Assembly: GCA_024704765.1 (NCBI GenBank)
Contig: JAKMXF010000222.1
Location: 1,368,400-1,432,399, forward strand
From: Oopsacas minuta
Taxonomy: Eukaryota; Porifera; Hexactinellida; Lyssacinosida; Leucopsacidae
DNA: 64,000 nt
Direction: 5' to 3'
How positions within the stretch are numbered: position 1 is the stretch's first letter; every line of letters begins with the position of its first letter. The notes beneath the pieces were generated by a model. It was not told where the DNA came from and did not search any database. It saw only the letters and a list, made by a program, of their open reading frames with translations. Shown piece after piece: positions 55,601-64,000 of the stretch. Position numbers and translations under genes: made by a program.

Positions 55601-56470
55601 TTATTTCTGCTTTTGCCTCTGGAAAGAAGTTAACGTTAGGGTAGAAGTATTTTTCTTTTTTTTCAACCATTTATCGAATGGGGTTTTACTCTCAGGTTTT
55701 ATATCTTTAGTTATTTTAGTTTCCATTTTATCTTTAGCCTCTATTTCACTGAGAATTTGTTTCCTCTTATTCTTCATCCAGGCTAGATACGCGTTAGCTT
55801 TCTTCTTATCCATATCAAGAGTACTGTCTCTACCAAACTCTCGTTTACTTCTTGAAACCTCTATCAGTTGTTTATCTTTCATGTCTAGCCAGGCAAGGAA
55901 TGCCTCTTGTGCCAACTTCCTCCTCTCGGAATCCCGGATACTATAGAGACTGGAGCTTGGATTGTAGTCAAGTGGAGCTGTTTGAGGTCTTACTTGTATT
56001 ATCGAAGGAGAAGTCATTGAGGTATGAGGCTGTGTGTTGGGACGAGATCTCGGTTTGGATTGAGGTAGACTGGGAGTTGAATTGAATGCACTCAGGCCTT
56101 GTATAATGTTACTAGGTTCTGTGACGACTGAAGTAGCAGGAATTCTTCTAGTTGAGTCAGTTCGTTTAACCTCTCTTTTGGATTTAGTTATTACATTTGA
56201 ATCTTTAGTGTGTTTAGGTTTAGATGTTTTGAGGTGGTTGGGTTGTGTTAATATGTGTTTGTTTTCTGTCAAATCTACAGGTGTAGATTCTATTGGTAGT
56301 GGTGATGCTTCTATTTCCTGAGCCTTAATTAACTCAAACTTTCCATCCTTTTCAATTAGAACTCGTTCTTCTCCATTCAGGGAGCTAGCCGGAGTATTTA
56401 TTGTATCTTCATTCAGGCTGTCTACTTCTGAGATAGGAATGCATAATGGCATCAATTCTGCTGAAGACAT
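55601..56470 (-). CDS. Basic protein with W-x-x-x-K motifs, possibly microtubule-associated
   Basis: The frame encodes 289 residues from ATG 56470. The first 200 residues look disordered, rich in Ser, Pro, Thr and Lys, with an RPQTAP motif. The C-terminal 90 residues are helical and basic with three spaced motifs: AFLAWLDMKDKQ, AYLAWMKNKRKQ and FDKWLKKKK. Such (A/F)..W(L/M)..K motifs recur in ciliary or microtubule-associated proteins of the MAP9/CCDC181/CCDC34 type, and this may be a short member. I could not place it more exactly. Single exon. ATAT1, another microtubule gene, lies 7 kb away but there is no sign of linkage in function. Confidence 0.6.
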   Translation of the reverse strand: MSSAELMPLCIPISEVDSLNEDTINTPASSLNGEERVLIEKDGKFELIKAQEIEASPLPIESTPVDLTENKHILTQPNHLKTSKPKHTKDSNVITKSKREVKRTDSTRRIPATSVVTEPSNIIQGLSAFNSTPSLPQSKPRSRPNTQPHTSMTSPSIIQVRPQTAPLDYNPSSSLYSIRDSERRKLAQEAFLAWLDMKDKQLIEVSRSKREFGRDSTLDMDKKKANAYLAWMKNKRKQILSEIEAKDKMETKITKDIKPESKTPFDKWLKKKKNTSTLTLTSFQRQKQK

Positions 56471-57070
56471 CTAGTATATAACGAGCATGTGCATGTGATA
56501 CATTGGGGACGCGGAAAATGACCCAAAACTGATGTCGGAATTTGACTCAAAATATTAGCTTAGGAGATCTGTTTTATAATAATTAATTAATTAAGTTTAC
56601 TAAATGGATTTATAGAAACGAGGACATGATAGGACAGTTATTATTGTATTAATTAGAAACCCCTTACCACTGGGAGGGGATTAGGGATTTAGTTCACTTC
56701 CTTATTGGTTTGGGAGTTTCATTTGTACTCGTTATTAAGCTGCCTAGGGGCGGGGATGTGGACTGATGCTAATTTTGTGTTTGGATGGACTTTAGTTGGA
56801 TTAATTATTCGAAAACCGTTTGCAAATTCCTACTACCAATTTTATTTTGGGTCAAATTCCTGCGTCTCGATACATTATCTTAAAATATTGTTTATTTGTA
56901 TCATGTCAATCAATAGACCAGCATTTGGCTGGTCACCTGAAGTGTATGCAATAATAATATAATAAGCTGACCAGCATTAGCAGCAAATTGTATTACGATA
57001 TTGCCATATATTTGATATTCAGTTATATTGTGTCAAATATCGGTTCTTTCTAATGTAGTAGTCATATTTT

Positions 57071-57234
57071 AGTGCAGCTCCTAGGAAGATGTCCTAATGG
57101 TATGGCGATGTGCGAAGTCGGTACTTCCGTTTGCTTTGCCGTGCGAAATCTAACAATCATATTTACATGAAATTTGGTGTACATATACATTTTGGGTCAG
57201 AGATTTGCACCTGGGTATTAATTTTTCTAAAGTG
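57071..57234 (-). repeat. Dispersed repeat, copy B
   Basis: Reverse complement of the repeat at 38572-38756; AGTGCAGCTCCTAGGAAGAT at its left edge corresponds to the right end of copy A. Confidence 0.6.
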
Positions 57235-57667
57235 GATATTTCACACCTTTTTGGTGATTAATCATATTTTCATACCTTTCTTTGCAAAACTCTAAAGCAT
57301 GCTAGGGATTAGGATTCAACATGTTGGCAGGAGAAATTGGTGTGTAGAGTCCGATTTTGAGATCTTCAGAGCACGAAAGTAATTAAATCACATATTTATC
57401 ATATGATTAATCATATTTTAACACTTATTTGAATTATTTCAATATTATCCTAGAGATTTTATTTTAACTGCAGTCAGGGACAATCGAGTATATAGATTTA
57501 AATTTTTCATTTTCAAATCTATATCTACATGATTTTTCATGTAATTAATCATCTTTTCACACATTTTTGCATCATTTTCAAATCATGCTAGAAATTCAGG
57601 TAAAAATCCTTGTAATTGGTCTACCTTGTAGTATAGTCATGCAATGGTGATAGTATTAAAAATGTCC

Positions 57668-57712
57668 AGCCGACAGACTGAGAGTGCAGCTCCCAGTTTG
57701 TCGGCTGGACAC
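57668..57712. repeat. GTCGGCTGGACA inverted repeat
   Basis: GTCCAGCCGACAGACTGAGA and TTTGTCGGCTGGACAC form inverted arms of about 12 bases (TGTCCAGCCGACA-type) around roughly 20 bases. Possibly a small transposon end or hairpin. Confidence 0.5.
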
Positions 57713-58451
57713 ACCTTTTGACAATTAGATCTGCTGAAGTGTATGCAATTTGGTGAACATTTCAAAATTATCCTAGAGATTAGCTTCTACATGTTAAATA
57801 GGGGTGAACAGAGACGTGGAAATCGATTTTGACATTTTTACATGTTTAACAAGATTAGTAAAATTCAATTTATCTTTCTTAATATAGTTTCAATAATCCA
57901 CTAAAATTAATTTGGTAAAATTTAATTCGGCACTGACGTTGATTTGAGATTTTTAATTATAATATTTCCATATGGTGGTACTGTTGTGTGCTATATTATT
58001 ACATTGGCCCATTTGATACATGATGTCAGTTAACTCTACTAACAAACTTCCGACAGATTTAGTCTTTCTTTATTCTTGCAAAACCTTAAAATGTGATATT
58101 GATACAAAATTCTAGAATGATGCAGATTTTTCAATTACATTGGTTAACATTTACCGACTATTTACGCATGAGATGACACATTATATGTAAAATTGTAAAT
58201 GACCCAATTCTTGTGACCTACAATATCATTATATTTAGCATCTATGGTATGGTGGGGATGCGTTACAATTGCAAGGGCTACGATATCTGTTGATAAATAG
58301 CACAATTGTGATGTATTTATCTTTCTAAAGTTTAGAAATAAGGTTAAAATACAATATAATCATGAATAGAATATACTTATAAGTGCAATTATGAAACTAT
58401 TTGCTTGGATTCCATACGTTATACGTATAGTCAGTAGAAGCTCATCTGTAG

Positions 58452-58459
58452 TATAAAAG
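58452..58459 (+). promoter_or_regulatory. TATA box of the small kinase gene
   Basis: TATAAAAG lies 49 bases upstream of the kinase ATG at 58501, leaving room for a start site about 20 bases before the codon. It is the clearest core promoter element I saw. Confidence 0.55.
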
Positions 58460-58500
58460 CCTGCTGTAGATCTTATTCGTATATTGTATTCGTGAAGAAC

Positions 58501-59316
58501 ATGTCTCTTGAACTAATCAGCTCCCATCTAGACGCTTCATTTTTAAATGATTGTTTAATTGAAGCAATCATAGGACAAGGTTTAGATGGAGAAATTGTAA
58601 GATTTTCTAAGAAAAAGGATAATACAAAAGGTGTATTAAAGATTCCTCGACACGACCTAACTCATGAGATAGAAATATTATCGAAGTTAATTCCTCACCA
58701 AAATATTGTTACATTTAACGGAGTACAACGTACAAAGAGAGGGGAAGGTATCCTATTGGAACATCTTGAGGGACAAGATTTGTTCTCTATGTTAGAAGAG
58801 GAAAATAATTTGTATGAATCAATAGCTAAAGACATTCTAAGACAGATACTCACAGCTATTAAATCTATTCACTCACAGAATATTGTACATCGTGATATCA
58901 AACTAGAGAATATATTCGTATCTCCGAAATGCTCAGTAAAGTTACTTGACTTTGGATTATCAGAAACTATTTCTGATGATATATCTCTAACAGAGTTATC
59001 CGGTACTCCTTCATATATTGCTCCAGAAATGATTAACAAGGCTCTCAATCCTTCGATGAACGGATACGGACGTCCTGTAGATATCTGGGCATGTGGAGTA
59101 CTCTTATATGCCATGATATCTGGAAGTTTTCCTTTCTGGCATGAGAAGCAGTTCCGTCGCTACCAACTAATCCTAGAGGGAGAAATAGACTTAAGTGATG
59201 GGGGATGGGAGGATGTTTCCGAAAAAGCTAAAAGTCTGATTCGCTCGTTACTAACTCTAGACCCCAGTATAAGACCTAGTGCAAGTGAGGCCCTTAATCA
59301 CTGTTGGTTCAATTAA
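58501..59316 (+). CDS. Small CAMK-type Ser/Thr kinase, PHKG-like
   Basis: From ATG 58501 (MSLELISSHLDASF) the protein is 271 residues, essentially a bare kinase domain. Motifs: glycine loop GQGLDGEI, catalytic Lys in GVLKI, alpha-C Glu in HEIEIL, HRDIKLEN, DFGLSE, GTPSYIAPE and a normal DIWACGVLLYAM helix F. All key residues are present, so it should be active. The stretch GSFPFWHEKQFRRYQLILEG..WEDVSEKAKSLI..LL is closest to phosphorylase kinase gamma among families I know, but also like CHK1/AMPK-type kinases. There is no autoinhibitory or calmodulin-binding tail. Single exon, with a TATA box upstream and IAH1 starting 158 bases after its stop on the same strand. Confidence 0.82.
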   Translation: MSLELISSHLDASFLNDCLIEAIIGQGLDGEIVRFSKKKDNTKGVLKIPRHDLTHEIEILSKLIPHQNIVTFNGVQRTKRGEGILLEHLEGQDLFSMLEEENNLYESIAKDILRQILTAIKSIHSQNIVHRDIKLENIFVSPKCSVKLLDFGLSETISDDISLTELSGTPSYIAPEMINKALNPSMNGYGRPVDIWACGVLLYAMISGSFPFWHEKQFRRYQLILEGEIDLSDGGWEDVSEKAKSLIRSLLTLDPSIRPSASEALNHCWFN

Positions 59317-59474
59317 CTTATTAATTAATAACTATTCTATTATTTTTACATTATTCTGACACTTTATTAACTAATATTGTTTATGTATGGTATATAATGA
59401 TCATTTATAAATTGGTGGACTTTGTATATGAATCAGATAGTTTTTGAAAGAGTTCTGATTACAAGGGTAGCCTC

Positions 59475-60173
59475 ATGTTTAAGCAAGTTATTGCTCTCGG
59501 AGATTCATTAACAGAAATGGGTTCAGATCCAGCATTAGCTGGCTGGGTAGCACAGATGCAGAATCTGTGTTCTCGAAAGGCTGATGTATTGAACCGCGGG
59601 TTCTCAGGCTACAATACTCGCTACATAAAAATGATACTCCCCCTCTTAAAGATCGACTGGCAACACACTATATTTGTTACTATTCTATTGGGTACTAATG
59701 ACGCAGAGATTCCAGTACATGAAGACTCGGGTAACGTGCCTATATCAGAGTTCACTGCTAATCTCCGTGAAATTATCCAGCATGTGTTAACACAGGGCGT
59801 CCCAGCTGACCGAATTATCCTGATAACACCACCCCCTGTTGATGAGGACAAGTGGTTTGAGGTGTATAAAAGGAAGATTTGGTCAAATGATTTGGCTAAA
59901 ATTTATAATGAAACCGTATTAGCTGTCGCTGGGGAAACAGGGACCCACGTGATACCGATTTACTCTAAAATAATGGCAATGCCTAATTGGAAGAGTTTCT
60001 TAAGTGATGGCATTCATTTAAGTCAAGAAGGCAATCAACTCCTATTCGAGGAGGTGAGTAAAATATTAACACCAGTATTTGACAAGTTGCCCAATTGTTT
60101 CCCTAATTGGAAGGATATTGATCCACAACATCCTGAGTTGATATTTGAAAAGAATAATCTTAGCAATCCTTGA
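59475..60173 (+). CDS. IAH1: Isoamyl acetate-hydrolysing esterase 1 (SGNH hydrolase)
   Basis: The product is 232 residues (family about 240-250). SGNH blocks are all present: GDSLTE (nucleophile Ser, residues 9-14), NRGFSGYNTR (oxyanion Gly), LGTND (Asn) and SDGIHLS (catalytic Asp/His, about 178-184). RIILITPPPVDE is also typical of IAH1. It is predicted to hydrolyse short-chain acyl esters; the physiological substrate in animals is not established. No signal peptide, so cytosolic. Single exon with ATG 59475. Confidence 0.93.
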   Translation: MFKQVIALGDSLTEMGSDPALAGWVAQMQNLCSRKADVLNRGFSGYNTRYIKMILPLLKIDWQHTIFVTILLGTNDAEIPVHEDSGNVPISEFTANLREIIQHVLTQGVPADRIILITPPPVDEDKWFEVYKRKIWSNDLAKIYNETVLAVAGETGTHVIPIYSKIMAMPNWKSFLSDGIHLSQEGNQLLFEEVSKILTPVFDKLPNCFPNWKDIDPQHPELIFEKNNLSNP

Positions 60174-60940
60174 GTGATTACACATCACTTTACAGATAAC
60201 AAACATTGCTTAGTAGCCAACTTCGATATTTACAAAATATGTTCTAATATACAATTGTTCTTACTTATTTTCTATTTTTATAATATTTCTGATTAACCGA
60301 TAATTTTATCCTTTATAATATGTCCTAATATAACGAATTGCTGACTGCCGTTACAGTTCAGATTCTAAGAAAACTTTCATAATGTTGTATCAAATTCACT
60401 GATTTCAAATTTAAAAGTGCAAGGTTGAGAGTACATGTAGAAACTAGTAGGAAGACACTTACCAGGCTGCTGTAATAGTGTATCTCCATAAGACTTGAGT
60501 TAGAAACCTTGAGATCAACCCTATTCCTTCTTACATTACAGTTTGTGTTCAAACTAAAAGCAATACCAAGTTAGGCATAAGATTACAGACTACCCAGTAT
60601 TCAATACGATCTCAACTTCTAAAGCGTTAACTTGTTGAGAAGTTATCTGTGAATCTTGAGGGGTAAATGATTTATTTATCTGCTAGAAGAAAGATAAAAT
60701 AATTACAATGCAAATTTGTTTAAACTAGTACAGTCAAATCCCGTTACCTCGAATTCAAGGGACCGAGAAAATTACTTCGATAGAAGCAGAGTTCGATTTA
60801 ACAGCTGTAAATATATGTTACTCTGACGGTTTTGGGACTATTCTGTATTTCTATTCGAAATATTTGTGTTCGATATAACGGGGGTTGACTGTCTAATATT
60901 TTAGCTATTGTGTATTTGTTTCTATCTCTCTGTTAGCTAG
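60174..60940. other. Spacer before ARP2 with MITE
   Basis: Contains a 161-bp MITE (60731-60891) ending 49 bases before the ARP2 start codon, so the element probably overlaps the ARP2 promoter or 5' UTR. No gene seen in the rest. Confidence 0.5.
60731..60891 (+). mobile_element. MITE immediately upstream of ARP2
   Basis: Left end CAGTCAAATCCCGTTACCTC and right end, reverse complemented, CAGTCAACCCCCGTTATATC form imperfect inverted termini; TA precedes the left end. Relatives at 5700-5838 and 36097-36215. Confidence 0.7.
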
Positions 60941-62119
60941 ATGACAGATTTATCTAAAATAATCGTATGTGATAACGGGACTGGATTCGTAAAGTGCGGG
61001 TATGCTGGTACTAACTTTCCCTCTCACATATTTCCCTCTCTCATTGGGCGACCTATTATCCGATCTACAGCTAAAGTGAATGACATAGAAGTGAAGGAAC
61101 TAATGGTTGGAGAGGACGCCTCAACTCTGAGACAGCTCCTGGAAATAACTTACCCGATGAAGAATGGTATCGTGCGGAGTTGGGATGATATGAAACATAT
61201 ATGGGATCACACATTCTACGATGAGATGAAAATAAACCCAAAGGAGTGTAAAGTATTGCTCACAGAGCCTCCCATGAATCCTACTAAAAACCGCGAGAAG
61301 ATGGTAGAGGTCATGTTTGAGACTTACCAGTTTGAAGGAGTCTACGTAGCTATACAAGCTGTATTGACTCTATATGCACAGGGATTATTGACAGGAGTAG
61401 TAGTGGATTCGGGGGACGGAGTAACACACATATGTCCAGTGTTTGATGGGTACTCACTACCTCATCTCACACGTAGGCTTGACGTAGCTGGAAGGAACAT
61501 AACTGAGTATTTGATCAAACTCCTGCTCTTGAGAGGGTATGCCTTCAACCACTCAGCTGATTTTGAGACTGTCCGTATGATGAAGGAGAAGTTGTGTTAC
61601 GTAGCTTATAATCCCCATCAAGAGACAAAACTTGCCACAGAGACTACTGTTCTAGTGGAGACTTATACTCTACCGGATGGAAGGGTTGTCAAGATAGGAG
61701 GAGAGCGATTCGAAGCTCCAGAGGTTCTCTTCCAGCCTCACTTGATAGACGTGGATGGGGTAGGGGTAACTGAGTTGTTATTCAATACAATACAAGCTGC
61801 AGATATCGACTTAAGAGCTGATCTATACAAACACATTGTGTTATCAGGGGGAACCACTATGTACCCGGGATTACCCTCCAGGATGGAGAGAGAAATCAAA
61901 CAGCTCTATCTGGAGAGAACTCTCAAGGGGGATACTTCTAATATAGGAAAGTTCAAGGTTCGAATCGAGGACCCACCTCGTCGCAAGCACTTAGTCTTCC
62001 TGGGCGGGGCTGTGCTCGGAGAGATCCTTGCTTCCAGGCCTGAGAGCTGGATGACTCGCAAAGAGTACGAAGAGAAGGGAATCAAAGTACTCGAGAAATT
62101 GGGAGTGTCAGTGAAATAA
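60941..62119 (+). CDS. ACTR2: Actin-related protein 2 (Arp2/3 complex)
   Basis: The product is 392 residues, against about 394 in animals, and alignable throughout. Marks include [18 protein letters not shown] (phosphate loop 1), [49 protein letters not shown] (phosphate loop 2), [17 protein letters not shown] and [12 protein letters not shown]. It is the ATP-binding subunit that with ARP3 forms the seed for branched actin filaments at the cell cortex. Single exon, whereas animal orthologues generally have introns. ATG at 60941 is the only reasonable start. An ATTAAA at 62324 may serve polyadenylation. Confidence 0.97.
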   Translation: MTDLSKIIVCDNGTGFVKCGYAGTNFPSHIFPSLIGRPIIRSTAKVNDIEVKELMVGEDASTLRQLLEITYPMKNGIVRSWDDMKHIWDHTFYDEMKINPKECKVLLTEPPMNPTKNREKMVEVMFETYQFEGVYVAIQAVLTLYAQGLLTGVVVDSGDGVTHICPVFDGYSLPHLTRRLDVAGRNITEYLIKLLLLRGYAFNHSADFETVRMMKEKLCYVAYNPHQETKLATETTVLVETYTLPDGRVVKIGGERFEAPEVLFQPHLIDVDGVGVTELLFNTIQAADIDLRADLYKHIVLSGGTTMYPGLPSRMEREIKQLYLERTLKGDTSNIGKFKVRIEDPPRRKHLVFLGGAVLGEILASRPESWMTRKEYEEKGIKVLEKLGVSVK

Positions 62120-63147
62120 GAGCATATTTATATAAGAGAGGTGTTTATATTATTTATTAGTACAATTGTGTGTGTGTAGTGGACAGGTGTGTAGCTAACT
62201 ATGTGTGATGACATTATATTAATATTGTAGTGTATTAATTCACTCATTAGATTCATTCTAGACTCAAATTAATTATTTGTTGCGTTTCTACTTATTGTAT
62301 AGTCTGTAATTTATGATTGTGTAATTAAATTAATTCGTAATGTATCCCTCTATTAGATGTTCGGTTGAATATAGAGTGGATTCTCGTTCATACGAATCAG
62401 TGTTCGAGAAAATACTTGCATTTTATCAGTCCCATGCGTTTCACAGGTTAATGCGAACTATGGATAAAATAGTACTCTATAATTCGAGTGATGTTGTTTT
62501 CACGAATTTTCGAACAGCGGCACACCTGTCATGTGTGATCCAACTATGTTCCAACAGTTTGGTCAGATTTACCAGTATTATATTTAAATTTGGTATCATT
62601 GTGTAGCTCTTCGTGGCTCCTAGCACTTTTTACGAATACGTAGTTTGACGAATTTCCCATTCATACCGAGCTTTGTGTTGAATTCAATAGCACGACATGA
62701 TAGACAGCAGGTTTAACAATTATTGTGAAGGCAGTTATATTATCCTTCAGACGTCCATTTAGCAGAAGTGAGTCATGTTATTACGGAATGACAATAAACA
62801 GCGTTAATTCCGTGTAGGTACTTTACTAAGCACTCGAAGCGGTATGTCTATAGTTTTGTATTGACCCTTGATTCAACTAGAGTTCCTCCTTCGGAGTGGT
62901 TTTATTCCAAATTTTATCAAAATTATGGTTACACCTCAATAGAGGTAGACTAACCTACAGCATAACTCGGTTAGTATGTACTCGGCCTAAGACGTACTTT
63001 CGGTTAATACTTACTTTTCTCCAAAACTGATCATCAATCCTTGTACTAATCGCATAAGGAGAATATTCGGATAAGACGTACTTCTGTAGGTATGATGTAG
63101 AACTGAGTACAATACATACTAAATAGTGAATAATTGAGAATAAATAA
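62120..63147. other. Convergent gap, no gene
   Basis: Between ARP2 and ATAT1. An open frame at 62340-62606 has no recognisable domain and overlaps repetitive TTCATACGAATC/GTTCGAGAAAAT-type words. At 62960-63090 there are TACTCGG..AAGACGTACTT words like the pogo-like MITE at 1200-1385, probably a degraded copy. Confidence 0.5.
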
Positions 63148-64000
63148 TCAAAAGAATAATTCAGACTTTGTATTATGTCTATAGTACTTGTCATACACGC
63201 TGGATATTGTCCAGCTGTAATTGGGATTAGCTTTTGAACGAGACGTAGGAGCCTGGTTAGATTCCCGTCCTTTATTCTTTGGGGAGTAGGAGTTGTACCT
63301 AGAGAATGTGTTGCGGTTAAGTTGTAGAGGTGCTTGGTACTTAGGAAGATACTCCTCCTGTTTAGATATCCTAGTAAGAGAGGTTGTGATATCATTCGTA
63401 TATACATCACACGGTTTCAGAGAGTGAGATATTTTCGTAACAGTATCCTTGTGAAAAAATGAAGAGAAGACAACAAAGTTGTTATTCTGCTTTATCGGTT
63501 TATTGAGGTTATAATGTTTCTGTAAGAATCCTAACAGCTTTAGAGAGGGTCTATCATATGCCAGTCTACTTGGAGATGTCCCCTCATCTTGTAACATTGC
63601 CTCAAACAGCTTCTTTCCACATCCAGATCTCTGCTTAGATTCGTGTACGTAGAAGTCCAATACACAGCGAGATTCTGATTCATGCATCTTTCCCATTATG
63701 TCAGTTAGAAATAATCGTTTTATTCCAGTTTTTAATATTCCTAGAACTTTAGACTTAGTGCCTCTATCTACGCTAATCTCCTTAAGGATGTACAGTGTAT
63801 GTTTTGAGTGAACTAACTTGCTTAGTGTTGTTATCGGGATATACAGACCCTGAGCACGTGCTGAGGCTGATCCCATCTCGTCAACGATTATAGAGAGTTT
63901 GTTTTGAAGCTCATGGTTACGGAATTTATCCTTTATCTTTGTGACTTCTCCATTTTTGTAGATAGTAATTTCGTCCTTGAGAACTGAATCGATATTAAAC
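63148..64000 (-). CDS. ATAT1: Alpha-tubulin N-acetyltransferase 1, 5' end beyond window
   Basis: The frame is open on the minus strand to the window edge; the ATG at 63876 is internal. The upstream in-frame segment (FNIDSVLKDEITIYKNG..., LSIIVDEMGSASARAQ) matches the ATAT1 N-terminus, which leaves the true start probably within a few codons past 64000. About 283 residues are visible. GNAT-fold motifs: CVLDFYVHES (with the conserved active-site region Cys), QRSGCGKKLF (acetyl-CoA loop) and YDRPSLKLLGFLQKHYNL (conserved Asp), then NNFVVFSSFF. It acetylates Lys40 of alpha-tubulin inside microtubules, often in cilia. The C-terminal 100 residues are basic, Ser/Tyr-rich and apparently disordered, as in the family. 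Confidence 0.92.
   Translation of the reverse strand, partial: FNIDSVLKDEITIYKNGEVTKIKDKFRNHELQNKLSIIVDEMGSASARAQGLYIPITTLSKLVHSKHTLYILKEISVDRGTKSKVLGILKTGIKRLFLTDIMGKMHESESRCVLDFYVHESKQRSGCGKKLFEAMLQDEGTSPSRLAYDRPSLKLLGFLQKHYNLNKPIKQNNNFVVFSSFFHKDTVTKISHSLKPCDVYTNDITTSLTRISKQEEYLPKYQAPLQLNRNTFSRYNSYSPKNKGRESNQAPTSRSKANPNYSWTISSVYDKYYRHNTKSELFF

Larger units (their letters stand above)
56471..58500. other. Repeat-rich intergenic region
   Basis: No gene is supported. It contains the second copy of the dispersed repeat (57071-57234), then loosely tandem, diverged AT-rich units (about 57150-57800). The units share TAATCAT.TTTTCACAC and ATCCTAGAGATT words with 35960-36060. A GTCGGCTGGACA-type inverted pair lies around 57668-57712. 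A TATA box for the next gene is at 58452. Confidence 0.5.

Noticed and set aside
62340..62606. 88-codon open frame
   Set aside because: Composition is random and it overlaps short inverted words; no domain or splice context.

Overview
This is animal nuclear DNA: AT-rich, with GT-AG introns, animal gene families (an SRCR-domain receptor tyrosine kinase, FAM78, SIAH, a tubulin acetyltransferase) and many short inverted-repeat transposons. A receptor kinase with SRCR ectodomains, TRIM-like NHL proteins without RING fingers and a TRAF-type zinc-finger protein suggest an early-branching animal, most likely a sponge. That assignment is inference from gene content; no ribosomal or mitochondrial marker is present to settle it.

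Layout from left to right. 1-15 kb: transposon-derived repeats, an ankyrin/TRP-like channel (+), COPB2 (+) and FAM78 (-). 15-24 kb: an EGF-repeat membrane protein (+), a SIAH-type RING protein (+) and an NHL beta-propeller protein (+). 24.5-32.8 kb: a seven-exon SRCR receptor tyrosine kinase (+) with an intronless beta-propeller gene nested on the opposite strand in intron 4. 33.7-38.1 kb: a decayed NHL-type gene (-) and a secreted carbonic anhydrase-like protein that has lost its zinc site (-). 38.9-42.4 kb: METTL17 (+) and a complete two-exon carbonic anhydrase (-). 42.8-54.9 kb: a full-length 14-exon xanthine dehydrogenase (+), rebuilt exon by exon to 1325 residues. Its introns hold a dead mariner transposon, several MITEs and a decayed TRAF-type zinc-finger gene on the opposite strand. 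55.6-64 kb: a coiled-coil/W-motif protein (-), a small CAMK-type kinase (+), the SGNH esterase IAH1 (+), ARP2 (+) and the alpha-tubulin acetyltransferase ATAT1 (-), which runs off the right edge.

Gene architecture is bimodal. COPB2, ARP2, METTL17, IAH1, SIAH, the TRP-like channel and others are single open frames, whereas XDH (13 introns) and the receptor kinase (6 introns) are rich in introns. There is no operon logic; the genes are a mix of housekeeping functions (COPI coat, actin nucleation, mitoribosome assembly, purine catabolism, tubulin acetylation) and surface or signalling genes.

Between genes and in introns I found at least three families of MITE-like inverted-repeat elements and a MULE-like remnant. 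I also found a GC-rich repeat made of consecutive small hairpins, in three copies, whose stems appear to be preserved by paired base changes. Sequence comparison was by eye; exon joins were checked for GT-AG and reading phase.
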